NCBI GenBank assembly: GCA_002335865.1
Contig: DDCY01000029.1
Coordinates: 136,620-200,619, forward strand
Origin: Saprospiraceae bacterium UBA1994
GTDB taxonomy: Bacteria > Bacteroidota > Bacteroidia > Chitinophagales > Saprospiraceae
DNA length: 64,000 bases
Direction: 5' to 3'
This document shows, one piece after another, positions 8,182 to 17,603 of this stretch (the first letter of the stretch is position 1; each line of letters starts with the position of its first letter). The notes beneath the pieces are model-generated. The model saw nothing but the letters and a program-made list of their open reading frames with translations. It did no database searches and was not told where the DNA came from. Position numbers and translations under genes: made by a program.

Positions 8182-9486
8182 TTATTGAGGTTCCAGTACT
8201 GGTCTAGGGAATTGAGTAAATACTTCATCTCCAGCTCTATCTATAGGAAGATCACCTAATCTACCTGCTCTTCTCATATCAATCCATCTGTGGCCTTCTC
8301 CAAATAGAGAATACCTTCGTTGAGTCAGTACTTCGTTGGTAAGTGATGCATCGTCCATACCACCTGTGTAAGAGTCTAATGCATTAGCAGTTCTTACAGC
8401 ATTGATCATGCTTGCTGCCATACCGTTGTCATTACCGATATTTGCTTCTGCTGCTATAAGTACTAGCTCTTCGTTACGGATGATGGAAACTGGAGCATCG
8501 TTAGAAGCATATACACTTACAAGTTGATCGCCAGATAGTCCATCTATCATAGCTTCATCTACAGTAGTTACTTTGCTTAATCTATTGTCACCAGATTCTG
8601 CATCTGTCACAAATGTTGGATGTGCCATATACTTTTGTGTCTCAGGGTAGAAGATAGGATTAAGTTGATCGTTACCCGATCCAGAAAATATGTGAGCTGG
8701 TCCAGCATTCATGTCTCCTGCAGCATCTATGAAGGATCCTTCTAATGCTGAAATAGCACCTGAATTGTTGCCTGCATATAACTGGACTCTCGCCATCAAT
8801 GCATTGATGAATTGAGTAAATGTTGATGGAGTGTCATATCCTGTGAATCCACTTGATAAACCAAATTGGAAATCACTACCTGCTGCAGCTGCTTGATTTT
8901 TAGCTGTTTCAAGTATTGCTACGATACCTGTTAATCCTTCTGAGTAGGAAACAAAAGGTCCTAAGTTGTCTGGATTTTCTATATCTAGCCTCACACCATT
9001 ATTAAACTGTCTGTTAAGTGTAAGTAAGAGTTGGTAAGCTTTTACTGTATTGGCGAAAGAATAAAATCCATTCTTACCTGCATCATCTAATCCTGCTGCA
9101 GAATTAGATACAGCATTGATAAGGTTCTGTGCATTACGTACAGATTTATATCTCGCTCCAAATGATCTTGTGGTAAGAAATCCATTGTTGTCAAGTACTC
9201 CATCACCATCTCCGGCACCAAGTAGTTCTCCTGTATACCTTGGATCAGTACCATTGAGATCATAATATTCTCTACCTACGATAGATACTGTCTGATAGTA
9301 AAACTCCATATCATTACGCATGTCGGCTTCTACACCAGTAGCTAATAATTGAAGCTGAGCTGAAGTTGCATCAGTTGCATAGCTCTCTTGAGTAGGACCG
9401 TTAGGGTTGGCTACTTCGTCGAGTGAGCATGATGCCATTCCTACTACGAGGAATAATATCAATAGTTTATTAAATATATTTTTCAT
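8182..9486 (-). CDS. SusD/RagB-family outer-membrane lipoprotein
   Basis: A 434-residue lipoprotein, the surface-exposed lid that captures a nutrient (usually a glycan or peptide) for the SusC channel. Signal peptide with lipobox GMASCSLDE, lipidated at C20. The helical tetratricopeptide-like fold of SusD fits the helix-rich middle, and the C-terminal RRYSLFGEGHRWIDMRR motif is a hallmark of the family. It starts 25 nt after the stop of the upstream susC-like gene, so they form one operon ended by the hairpin at 8127-8153. No glycosidase or peptidase is adjacent, so the substrate cannot be deduced. Slightly shorter than the classical 500-550 residues. Confidence 0.93.
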   Translation of the reverse strand: MKNIFNKLLILFLVVGMASCSLDEVANPNGPTQESYATDATSAQLQLLATGVEADMRNDMEFYYQTVSIVGREYYDLNGTDPRYTGELLGAGDGDGVLDNNGFLTTRSFGARYKSVRNAQNLINAVSNSAAGLDDAGKNGFYSFANTVKAYQLLLTLNRQFNNGVRLDIENPDNLGPFVSYSEGLTGIVAILETAKNQAAAAGSDFQFGLSSGFTGYDTPSTFTQFINALMARVQLYAGNNSGAISALEGSFIDAAGDMNAGPAHIFSGSGNDQLNPIFYPETQKYMAHPTFVTDAESGDNRLSKVTTVDEAMIDGLSGDQLVSVYASNDAPVSIIRNEELVLIAAEANIGNDNGMAASMINAVRTANALDSYTGGMDDASLTNEVLTQRRYSLFGEGHRWIDMRRAGRLGDLPIDRAGDEVFTQFPRPVLEPQ

Positions 9487-9511
9487 TATTATTTTCTTTT
9501 AAGTGGTGTTA

Positions 9512-12469
9512 TTAGAATGTTGCAGTGATGTGGAAGTTGATACGCTTACTAGCTGGATAAGGAGTTACCTCGATACTATTAGCTAGTACGTTGCCACCAA
9601 AGTTAGATACCTCAGGATCATAACTGTTGTAATCGAAGATGTTAATTAAGTTTCTCGCTGATACACCAATTCTTAGGTCAGCAAGATCTTTAACGTTTTC
9701 TTTAGAGATATTATAGTATAAACCAATCTCTCTCATACGGATGTATGATGCATCTTCGATCCATGGTCCTGCATTACCAGCAAACCATTGAGTAGTTCTG
9801 TAGTCACCGTTGCCAAGCTCACCTGATGGGTCTAATGTCTTATCATCATAATCCCATGTAGTACCAGCAAGATCATAGAGAAGTGTAGATAGATTTACTC
9901 CATCACCTCCTTTTTTCCAATGCCATACCATAGCCATATCAAAGTTGCCAAATTTCACATTATTGATCCAACCTAAGTTAAAATCAGCTTCAGCATCACC
10001 ATATACAGCAAATCCATCACCATCAGGATCACAATTATCACAATTGTCTGGATTAATTGTACCTACTATTTGAGTAGCACTACTTCCCTCTTGGATTCTG
10101 TACTGACCAAGAGAAGCAGCGAAGCCGCCAAGGTTGAACGGATCTATATCAAGCTTAGTTACTTCTGACGTGTTTTTCCACCAGTTGAAATTAGTCGTCC
10201 AAGTTAGGTTTTCGTTTTCTATTGGTCTAAGTCCCAAAGATATCTCTAACCCCTTATTGTTAAGCTCAGCAGCATTCACTACTTCACTTGTAAATCCTGT
10301 AGAGGTCGGAATTTGAGCTCGTAGCAATACATCATCTACGTTTTTGTTGTAATAAGTAATCTCTATACTTACTTTGTTATCAAGCAGAGCTATGTCAGTT
10401 CCTATTTCTAATTCCTTTTGTCTCTCTGGTCCTACTGAGCTATTACCTCTAAGTGTAGAGGATGTTAGTCCTGATGAACCTCCAATTACGGTACCGTTAA
10501 GTAAATTAAACCTGTCATTGAAATTAGCGAATGTACCAGCTTCTCCGTATGCAGCTCTTAACTTAAATTGGTTAATCTGACTATCTACATTCCAGAATCC
10601 GAACTCGTGAAGATTTACAGCTATGTTAGCTTTTGGATAATAATACATTTTGCTAGCATCACCATTGTTAGTAGATCTATCACCTCTAAGTCCTATTGTT
10701 GCAAATACTTTGTCATTGAAGTTAACCTCTTCTTGTACAAAGAATCCTCTATCTTTTTGGATTATTTGATTTTGGAAAGAGGCTTGGTTAGCAGCTTGTG
10801 AGATACTAGTCTCTACACCGTTAAGATCGGTAGCTGTAGTGATAATAGTATTTCTATCAAAATCTTCTCCAGTCATACCAACTTGTGTAGTGAAGTTCAT
10901 TCCACTATCAGTATAATAATCATGTACTAAAAATCCAGCTAATCTATTAATCGTACTTCTAGTATTACCTAAGATAGATGCTCCACCAAGTGATCCGTCA
11001 GCACTAAAGAACGTCAGTGACCTTGGAAAGATAGCCTGCGTTTCTAGATTGTATTGATCTCTTGCTACTGTACCTACTAATTTAAGACTTTGATTATCTC
11101 TAGTAAAGAGTTGGGCAGTTGCGTTTACACTATTAATAAATCTGTTTACATTTTCATCATTAGTCACTTTAGCTGTAGTTTCCAAAATGTTAGATCCTGC
11201 TCCACCTGCTGGGTAAACATCGTTAGCGTCTGGAAAAAGATTCTCCCATGGATAAGTAAATGCTTGAGCATATCCTACTGTAGTGTTAGTGTTACCATTA
11301 TTAAAGAATCCTCTGCCTGATTGAGCATTGATATAATTACTACTTACATCTAGTTTAATTCTATCAGTAAGTTGATGTCCTATATTCGCACGGAATGATC
11401 CTTTTGTATATCCAGTATTTTCTACAATACCTTCTTCATCCTTGTACACACCACTAACATAGTATGTCGTCTGATCATTTCCTCCTGAGAAGCTAAGCTG
11501 GGTAGTGGAGAGTAGTCCAGTATTACCATATAACTCATTCTCGTAGTCAGTAAGGCCATTAGCAGCAAGTGCTGCAGTACCACCAAGAGCATCTACTGCC
11601 TCAGGTGAGTAGTTTCTCTGTCCGAGTAATCTAGTTGCTGACAAAAGTCCAAATGTTTGTGATAGTTTCACTTCATTCTTACCTGCTTTACCTTTCTTAG
11701 TCGTGATGATTACCACACCAGCAGCGGCTCTAGATCCATAGATCCCAGATGCAGATGCACCTTTTAGTACTTCGATAGATTCAATATCTTCTGTGACAAG
11801 ATCGGCGATTCTGTTAGATGCATCATCTTGATTAGAAGCAGTATTACCACCACCAGCAGCGGCAGATACTACATTGGTACCAAGTGAAATAGTTGAGTTG
11901 TCCATAAAAACACCATCAACTATGTACAATGGCTGTTGACTACCGAATATAGAAGTTACCCCTCTAAGCTTGACAGACATACCTCCACCTGGAGCTCCAG
12001 AGTTAGATCTGATATCTGCACCTTTGATTTTACCGTATAGTGCACCTTCCATAGTTGGTTGTGATGTCACACCAGATATCTCTGATGCCCCAATAGATGC
12101 GACAGCGTTTGCGAGATTAGATCTCTTTACATTGGTGGCAAGACCTGTTACCACGATTTCATCTAATTGATTTGTAGATTCTGCTAATGTTATGTCTCCA
12201 CCTGGAGAATCAGCGGATACTATTATTGTGGACGACTTGTAACCCAAGTAGGAAAACTCAAGCTCCGCTTCGGACGAGTTTACCATGATCGAATACATGC
12301 CATCTATGTCTGTAATGGTACCTAGAGTAGTACCTTTTACGAGCACTGAGACACCGATGAGCGGCTCTCCAGATGCTTCTATTATTTTACCTTGTGCAGT
12401 GAATTGAGCTTGCATAGTAGCAGCAAAACATAGCATCAAAGCAAATAAAAATGTAAATTTTGTTTTCAT
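9512..12469 (-). CDS. SusC/RagA-family TonB-dependent outer-membrane channel
   Basis: A 985-residue outer-membrane transporter that imports the ligand held by its SusD partner, energised by TonB. I place the start at ATG 12469 because it gives a clean signal peptide (MKTKFTFLFALMLCFAATMQ, cut before A-Q); the frame opens 13 codons earlier without a better signal. Next come a carboxypeptidase-D-like beta-sandwich domain (about 25-105; GEPLIGVSVLVKG), the SusC signature around EIVVTGLATNVKR, the plug domain with QPLYIVDGV and IESIEVLKGASASGIYGSR, then a large beta-barrel ending in YPASKRINFHITATF. Length is normal. First gene of an operon with the SusD lipoprotein. Confidence 0.95.
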   Translation of the reverse strand: MKTKFTFLFALMLCFAATMQAQFTAQGKIIEASGEPLIGVSVLVKGTTLGTITDIDGMYSIMVNSSEAELEFSYLGYKSSTIIVSADSPGGDITLAESTNQLDEIVVTGLATNVKRSNLANAVASIGASEISGVTSQPTMEGALYGKIKGADIRSNSGAPGGGMSVKLRGVTSIFGSQQPLYIVDGVFMDNSTISLGTNVVSAAAGGGNTASNQDDASNRIADLVTEDIESIEVLKGASASGIYGSRAAAGVVIITTKKGKAGKNEVKLSQTFGLLSATRLLGQRNYSPEAVDALGGTAALAANGLTDYENELYGNTGLLSTTQLSFSGGNDQTTYYVSGVYKDEEGIVENTGYTKGSFRANIGHQLTDRIKLDVSSNYINAQSGRGFFNNGNTNTTVGYAQAFTYPWENLFPDANDVYPAGGAGSNILETTAKVTNDENVNRFINSVNATAQLFTRDNQSLKLVGTVARDQYNLETQAIFPRSLTFFSADGSLGGASILGNTRSTINRLAGFLVHDYYTDSGMNFTTQVGMTGEDFDRNTIITTATDLNGVETSISQAANQASFQNQIIQKDRGFFVQEEVNFNDKVFATIGLRGDRSTNNGDASKMYYYPKANIAVNLHEFGFWNVDSQINQFKLRAAYGEAGTFANFNDRFNLLNGTVIGGSSGLTSSTLRGNSSVGPERQKELEIGTDIALLDNKVSIEITYYNKNVDDVLLRAQIPTSTGFTSEVVNAAELNNKGLEISLGLRPIENENLTWTTNFNWWKNTSEVTKLDIDPFNLGGFAASLGQYRIQEGSSATQIVGTINPDNCDNCDPDGDGFAVYGDAEADFNLGWINNVKFGNFDMAMVWHWKKGGDGVNLSTLLYDLAGTTWDYDDKTLDPSGELGNGDYRTTQWFAGNAGPWIEDASYIRMREIGLYYNISKENVKDLADLRIGVSARNLINIFDYNSYDPEVSNFGGNVLANSIEVTPYPASKRINFHITATF

Positions 12470-12768
12470 ACTTTTTACAATTATTTGGTTATTGATTAGT
12501 TTTAACAATAGGCGTTGAAAAGTGACAAGTTGCCAAATTACTTTACAATTTTCAAATTCCTTAATTAAGAATTACAAACAAGATATAATAAATATATCGA
12601 TATGTTAAGATATTGTTAGCTTAATAAATTCTAAGGCATAACGACTAAAAAACATGATTTGTGGAACCAATACACCGAAAAATGTCAATAGTATTATTAA
12701 TCGAAATAATGTATCGTGCAGAGGTTATTCAAGTGATGTAAACGGAATAATACACCGCAATTACATAG
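12470..12768. other. Intergenic region upstream of the SusC gene
   Basis: AT-rich, with no coding frame. It must contain the promoter of the SusC/SusD operon. I found only near-matches to the TAnnTTTG motif (for example TAATTTGG near 12543), so the promoter is not assigned. No clear terminator was seen for the upstream peroxidase gene's neighbour. Confidence 0.4.
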
Positions 12769-13866
12769 TTAAAAAGGACTGGAAACCTGTGGAATTTTTA
12801 AGTAAGAAGTATCAGTAAGAGCTTCCATAAAAGCTAATAGAGCATCTCTGCTTTCTTGAGATATCTCTAAGTTGGCTACTAATGGATCTTTGTTTCTAGC
12901 AGGCTGGATACCAGAGTTGTAGTGATTTAATACATCATCCAATGACATAAATCGACCGTCATGCATATACGGTGCAGTCAGTGCTATATTACGAAGAGTA
13001 GGGGTTCGAAATCTACCCGTATCATTCTCAATACCGTTGATTCCAAGGCCGATATCTTTGAATAAGGTATAGTCATTTCCTACACTATCGAGACCATTAT
13101 TATGGTAGCTGTTAGCTGTAAACAAAGGTACATTATGACAATGGTTGCATTCGGCATCTTTGAATCCATCATCAAAATCAAAAAACATACTATGGCCTAA
13201 ATCTTCTTCATCTGTTAAGCTGATTTCTCCTCTTTTATATTGATCGTACCTGCTATTTCCAGAGACAATGATTCGTTCCCATTGTGCTATAGCTTTACCG
13301 ATGAGTTTTCTATTGATTTGGCTTCTGTCAACTATTCCAAATGCCATTCTGAATCGCGCAGCATAGTCTTCATGTACTTTTAGCTTTTCAATAAGCGCAT
13401 CTAAATCATTACCCTGTTCTATAGGATCTTCGATAGGGTGGAGAGATTGCTCTTCCAAGGTTTGTACTCTGCCATCCCAAAATAATCCACTGTAATAGAA
13501 TCCGACATTAACCAAACTCATAGAGTTCCTGCTTGTTTGCTGCCCGCTGATACCAATACTTCTTCTAAGTCCATCAGTAAATGCTAGCTCTGGAAAATGG
13601 CAAGAAGCGCAAGAAACTGTACTATCTGCAGAAAGTATAGGATCATAGAATAACCTTCTACCTAATTCTACACCTTCTAAAGTCATAGGGTTATCCTCAG
13701 GAATCTCTAGTATGGGGAAACCATCTGGAACATCAACTACATAAGGCTCAGGATTAAAAGGAATATTTTCGAGATCTCTTGATGACATAATCTGATCACC
13801 ATCACAGCTTACTATGAATATAGCTAGTAAAATGACTAAAATGATATTTCCAATGAGTCTGTTCAT
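12769..13866 (-). CDS. Di-haem cytochrome c peroxidase / MauG-MbnH family lipoprotein
   Basis: A 365-residue periplasmic lipoprotein (lipobox IVSCDGD, C21). It has two haem c attachment sites, CASCH at 86-90 and CNHCH at 240-244, with the family motifs LGRRLFYDP (68-76), FWDGR (129-133) and APYMHDGRF near the C-terminus. Members either reduce H2O2 with electrons from cytochromes (CcpA) or make oxidative protein modifications (MauG, MbnH). It lies 122 nt downstream of an MbnP-like lipoprotein, the usual partner of MbnH, so a protein-modifying role is possible. Which activity it has cannot be told from sequence alone. Confidence 0.92.
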   Translation of the reverse strand: MNRLIGNIILVILLAIFIVSCDGDQIMSSRDLENIPFNPEPYVVDVPDGFPILEIPEDNPMTLEGVELGRRLFYDPILSADSTVSCASCHFPELAFTDGLRRSIGISGQQTSRNSMSLVNVGFYYSGLFWDGRVQTLEEQSLHPIEDPIEQGNDLDALIEKLKVHEDYAARFRMAFGIVDRSQINRKLIGKAIAQWERIIVSGNSRYDQYKRGEISLTDEEDLGHSMFFDFDDGFKDAECNHCHNVPLFTANSYHNNGLDSVGNDYTLFKDIGLGINGIENDTGRFRTPTLRNIALTAPYMHDGRFMSLDDVLNHYNSGIQPARNKDPLVANLEISQESRDALLAFMEALTDTSYLKIPQVSSPF

Positions 13867-13988
13867 GTAAGCTTAGATATAGATAAAAATTATAACAATA
13901 AAGTTATACGGTTGGTTTTAATTCTTACACTATTTAAGATTTATAAAATTTTTAAAAATCTAACAAGACAAATCAATTCCTAAATTAA

Positions 13989-14816
13989 CTAGAAATTAGG
14001 TAAAACTGCATCGGTCAGATTATTCCCAATAGTAGCAATGACTTCCGACTTGTTCATAGTATTATAATCTATACCAAGAATCAGCTGTTCATAATTAATC
14101 TTAATATTGACATCGAGAGAGGATCCACGTGCTTGGCTAATGAGTATATCATCAAACACATAAGTGAAATCTGTTCCAGTGATCTGCAATGTGTCTGCGA
14201 TATCATGGATACCGACTTGCCTCAGTAATATCCAGCTGTTGACGTATTGATTTTGATCCACGATGAATAGGCTGTCTCCAGATTGAACCAATGGATGGTC
14301 ACTCGTCACAGTAATAGATTGTGCTTTATCGATTATCTCAGGTACGCCAAGGTTTATCATCAATCTCGTATAATCATTGGACTGCGTAAAGGTACCCAAT
14401 GGATACCTAAATACATTGGGTGTTACAAGCGCGATATCGTCTATGGCTATTCGATCAGTTCCATTGATATCACTATACTCAAATGTCTCATCGATACGAT
14501 AATCTTCTGTGCCATCGCTTAAGACTATTTCGCTAAAGTAGAATTGGGCATCCTCGATGACGAATTCTATTCCAATATCATTGGTCAGAGTATCCATTCT
14601 ATTATAGCTAGTTTCTCCCAAAACATAGGCCACTAATAGAGACAGGGTGGGATATGTACAGCAGTCTTCACAATCTACATCTGACGCTACATTATAATTA
14701 GATGAGTTAGGATCTAGGCAGCCTTCTACATTTTCATAGCATGAGCTGAGACTTAGCATTATTACTAATAATCCGAAGACTATATTAAGATTTTTGCTGT
14801 TTCTGCTTATCGGCAT
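13989..14816 (-). CDS. MbnP-like lipoprotein, partner of the di-haem enzyme
   Basis: A 275-residue lipoprotein (lipobox LSLSSCYEN, C26). After the anchor comes a cysteine-rich segment GCLDPNSSNYN...DCEDCC, of a type often seen in Bacteroidota surface proteins. The main domain carries the pattern of MbnP-family proteins: FYFSEIVLSDG-like strands, a line ending in a short loop, then YTRLMINLGVPE. MbnP proteins bind copper through a tryptophan that MbnH converts to kynurenine, and are found next to MauG/MbnH-type di-haem enzymes, as here. The start overlaps the 3' end of the exonuclease gene by 32 nt. The family call is moderate; the gene-pair context supports it. Confidence 0.6.
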   Translation of the reverse strand: MPISRNSKNLNIVFGLLVIMLSLSSCYENVEGCLDPNSSNYNVASDVDCEDCCTYPTLSLLVAYVLGETSYNRMDTLTNDIGIEFVIEDAQFYFSEIVLSDGTEDYRIDETFEYSDINGTDRIAIDDIALVTPNVFRYPLGTFTQSNDYTRLMINLGVPEIIDKAQSITVTSDHPLVQSGDSLFIVDQNQYVNSWILLRQVGIHDIADTLQITGTDFTYVFDDILISQARGSSLDVNIKINYEQLILGIDYNTMNKSEVIATIGNNLTDAVLPNF

Positions 14817-15624
14817 ATTCTCTGACGATTTTTTTAACGATTTTTTTTACTTGTGTAGAAAAGTCTTTCTCTAGTATCCAATTGAGATAATGTCTGTCTT
14901 TGTATAATAATTCAGCAGCTGGCTGACCTACATATTTACCAAAATTAAAGACGATTTCTCCTTGATGATTATACTTAAAACGTTGCGTAGCGTCAACTGT
15001 GCGCGTATCCCCAATAAATTTTGCAATAGCAGCCATATCATTTTTGATTGGACGTATAGTGGTATAACCATCGCTGTCTTCATAGTCAGTCTCCTGATAC
15101 ATAATCAACTGACCCTTAAGTACATCGACAGTAGCTCTTACATCTGCTAAAGCATCATGAGCGTCTTCTAACTTCTTACCGCAGAAGTGCTTGAGCGCAG
15201 CTACCAATGTCCGCGGCTCCATCTTGTAAAATATCTTCTGTACGTCTATAGCTCTGCGATTGTCTACATCAAAGTCGATTCCAGCTCTAGCCATCTCTTC
15301 CATGAGCATGGGTATATCAAATCGATCAGAGTTATATCCGCTTAAATCAGCATCACCGATAAAGTCATTGATCTCGTGTGCCACTTGGATGAATGTCGGC
15401 TTGTTTGATACTTTATCTGGAGTAATGCCATGGATTGCTATAGATTCTTCAGAGATGGGAATACCGGGATTAACGAGCATTTCCTTTTCTATTGGTTCTT
15501 CACCTCCTTTCGGATATTTGATTAGAGCGATCTGTACTATTCTATCTTTCATCACATTGAGTCCAGTAGACTCTATATCAAAGAATACTAAGTCTCTATC
15601 TAAATTGAATTTTATGTCCTGCAT
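14785..15624 (-). CDS. DnaQ-like DEDDh 3'-5' exonuclease
   Basis: A 279-residue cytosolic exonuclease related to the epsilon (proofreading) subunit of DNA polymerase III. The DEDDh catalytic set is visible: DIEST at 16-20 (D16, E18), NSDRFDIP at 98-105 (D103), and HDALADV at 156-162 (H156, D161). The C-terminal part (about 190-275) has FGKYVGQPAAELL, like the extra C-terminal domain of ExoX-type exonucleases, followed by a lysine-rich tail. A role in DNA repair or nucleic-acid trimming is likely. The gene overlaps the MbnP-like gene by 32 nt, but they are probably unrelated in function. Confidence 0.9.
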   Translation of the reverse strand: MQDIKFNLDRDLVFFDIESTGLNVMKDRIVQIALIKYPKGGEEPIEKEMLVNPGIPISEESIAIHGITPDKVSNKPTFIQVAHEINDFIGDADLSGYNSDRFDIPMLMEEMARAGIDFDVDNRRAIDVQKIFYKMEPRTLVAALKHFCGKKLEDAHDALADVRATVDVLKGQLIMYQETDYEDSDGYTTIRPIKNDMAAIAKFIGDTRTVDATQRFKYNHQGEIVFNFGKYVGQPAAELLYKDRHYLNWILEKDFSTQVKKIVKKIVREYADKQKQQKS

Positions 15625-15766
15625 ATGTAGATGTCGTTTTATATGTGTTTACTATCTCAGATCAATCGTGAAGGAGTATGAAACAAACTATATAGATGTA
15701 TGTACAAATATTTAGCTTTTCATGTTTGCTTTAGATTCATAAAGATAGTAATGTGTATGGGAATGA

Positions 15767-15910
15767 TTGGAGAAGGTTCAATCTTCTTCCAGATTAACTG
15801 TTAGAAAAGATAAATTAGATAATATCCAAGTTGGAGTAGACGAGCTCGTCCAAATCAATAAAGCTATTCAGGTACAAAAGTCGAAAAAAAGTAGTCGTAT
15901 TTTGGTTTGA
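15767..15910 (+). CDS. Short orphan ORF or gene remnant (47 aa)
   Basis: A TTG-initiated frame ends 8 nt before the convergent ApbE stop. Its product is helical and charged (RKDKLDNIQVGVDELVQINK, then AIQVQKSKKSSRILV), which looks more like real coding sequence than the gap around it. There is no ATG start, no clear ribosome-binding site and no family recognised. It may be the tail of a gene lost by deletion. Confidence 0.22.
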   Translation: MEKVQSSSRLTVRKDKLDNIQVGVDELVQINKAIQVQKSKKSSRILV

Positions 15911-15918
15911 TTATTTAA

Positions 15919-16974
15919 TCAATGTTGAGTTGCAAGAAATACTTCAAACCCATCACTCATAGTCATATCCAACTCGCCATCTTGATCCGCATCATGAATC
16001 CAACAAGCTTCTACGCCGGGAAGTTTGGCGATGAGATCTTGACTCTGCGCTAATCCCATGACCATACAAGCGGTAGCATAGGCGTCTGAAATCATACAAT
16101 TGTCAGCGATGACTGAAGTGCTAAGTAGGGTAGTGATCTCTGGAAGTCCGGATTTTGGATTGATAGTATGCCCGTATTTTTTTTCTCCAGCTATATAGAA
16201 ATTGCGGTAGTTGCCTGAGGTTGCTAGACCTTTGTCAGATATTGATATGACCAAAGCAAATTCATTGATAGAGCTGTTCTCAACAGGATTATTAATGCCT
16301 ATGGTCCAATCTTTATTTGAGGGACTAAGTCCTTTGGCTAGACCATCGCCACCGATATCTACTAGATGGTTGTTACAGCCATTGCTAAGTAGATAATTAC
16401 TTATCTCATCGACTGCGTATCCTTTAGCGATGGATGAAAAGTCTATTTGCATATTTACATGTGCTTTCGATATTTGACTCGCATTGGCTAAAGTTTGAAG
16501 ATGGAACCTATTCATACCTACAAGAGTATTGAGACTGTCCAGGGTGTTACTGGGGATATTCTCTCGCATTACTCTTCTATCTTTCCCAAATCCGTAGTAG
16601 TTGGTCATAGCTCCTACTGTAGGATCGTATAGTCCATTAGTATTTTCAAATACTTTTTTGGCGACAGTATAATTGTTGATGAAATGTTGATCTGCAGACA
16701 TATTTACTATTATATCCGGAGCAGAATTAATTCTCGATATGTATGAATCTGGAATATAGGTAGAAAGTGATTGATTGATATCAAAAAGAATACTATCGAT
16801 TTGTGGCTTTAGATTTCTCTTGTGATCATCAGAATACTTGATGCTGTAATAGGTTCCCATCGTTTCACCTTTGATGGAAAAAAATTCTGTTTTATTATTT
16901 AACGCATTTTGTCTACATCCCAGTATTGTTGCAATGCTTAAAATAAATATGTAAATGATCTTAAGTGATTTCAC
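15919..16974 (-). CDS. apbE: FAD:protein FMN transferase, ApbE family lipoprotein
   Basis: About 351 residues. ApbE enzymes attach FMN covalently to threonines of exported electron-transfer proteins such as NqrB, NqrC and RnfG, using FAD. Motifs: GETMGTYYSIKY near the N-terminus, DIGGDGLAKG, SGNYRNFY, KYGHTINPKSGLP and SDAYATACMVMG, all in normal order. It is a lipoprotein (ATILGC lipobox). I choose the GTG at 16974 because it gives a standard 20-residue signal and because a -7 promoter motif (17003-16996) overlaps the alternative TTG start at 16998. The presence of ApbE and an NqrM-like protein suggests the cell has an Na+-NQR or Rnf complex elsewhere. Confidence 0.92.
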   Translation of the reverse strand: MKSLKIIYIFILSIATILGCRQNALNNKTEFFSIKGETMGTYYSIKYSDDHKRNLKPQIDSILFDINQSLSTYIPDSYISRINSAPDIIVNMSADQHFINNYTVAKKVFENTNGLYDPTVGAMTNYYGFGKDRRVMRENIPSNTLDSLNTLVGMNRFHLQTLANASQISKAHVNMQIDFSSIAKGYAVDEISNYLLSNGCNNHLVDIGGDGLAKGLSPSNKDWTIGINNPVENSSINEFALVISISDKGLATSGNYRNFYIAGEKKYGHTINPKSGLPEITTLLSTSVIADNCMISDAYATACMVMGLAQSQDLIAKLPGVEACWIHDADQDGELDMTMSDGFEVFLATQH

Positions 16975-17289
16975 ATTTTGTTTTTTGGATTGGGTCAAAG
17001 TTACTTGTTTTCAACGATAGTATTTCTGTCTGTTTACTGTATTTATTCCATTTCTAAAAAATATTGCACAAATCCCAGTGGTACAAAATTTTGATTTAAT
17101 TTATAATTAAACAGATTCTAATTATGAACATACTTTTTCTACTCTAAATACCGCTTAATTTTTCAACACCTACTTTTTCTGAAGACATTAACTGTAATCA
17201 ATTAATACATATAACATCAAATCATACAATAGGGTACATGACCTATATGAAATTAACACAAAACTTCTATAGTAGATAATAATGGAAAG
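16975..17289. other. Intergenic region with ApbE promoter motif
   Basis: On the minus strand TAACTTTG at 17003-16996 matches the -7 consensus and would start the apbE mRNA near 16990. The rest is AT-rich and shows no gene, repeat or hairpin that I can support. Confidence 0.4.
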
Positions 17290-17580
17290 ATGATATTTGA
17301 TGGCGGCCTTCAACGAAGAGGATCAAAAAATAGACATATTCTTAAGCCTGCAATGAGTTGTGATATATTGTCAGGTACCCAAGTGACAATTTATTTTTCG
17401 GACCAGACTGAATTCGTATTCGTATCTCAAAATAAAGCAAATGAGAACCAAATCGATATTAAAATCAACAAAGATCTTGTGTCTAAAATAATGAATGATA
17501 ATATTCTATCCTTAGCGTTTGAAGGTAAGAAATATCAATACAATGTAGTATTAAAGCCAAATCAAGGTAGGGAAGAATAA
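17290..17580 (+). CDS. Hypothetical protein (96 aa), possibly a fragment
   Basis: A 96-codon frame between the divergent apbE promoter region and the convergent fbp gene, with a 23-nt gap to the latter's stop. The first 25 residues are basic and unstructured-looking; residues 27-90 look like alternating strands (TQVTIYFSDQTEFVFVSQ, YQYNVVLKP). There is no signal peptide and no recognised domain. The beta-rich second half could be the tail of a lost secreted protein. Real coding status is uncertain. Confidence 0.35.
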   Translation: MIFDGGLQRRGSKNRHILKPAMSCDILSGTQVTIYFSDQTEFVFVSQNKANENQIDIKINKDLVSKIMNDNILSLAFEGKKYQYNVVLKPNQGREE

Positions 17581-17603
17581 GATGTAATGAATAGTCTGTA
17601 AAA

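Noticed and set aside
12998..13012. GGGTTCGAAATC, like a tRNA T-arm
   Set aside because: It lies in the coding sequence of the di-haem peroxidase and no acceptor stem or anticodon arm can be built around it. No tRNA was found in the window.
15827..15851. Palindrome GACGAGCTCGTC as an operator
   Set aside because: It sits within the short orphan frame and not near a start site of either neighbour; a 12-bp palindrome alone is weak evidence.
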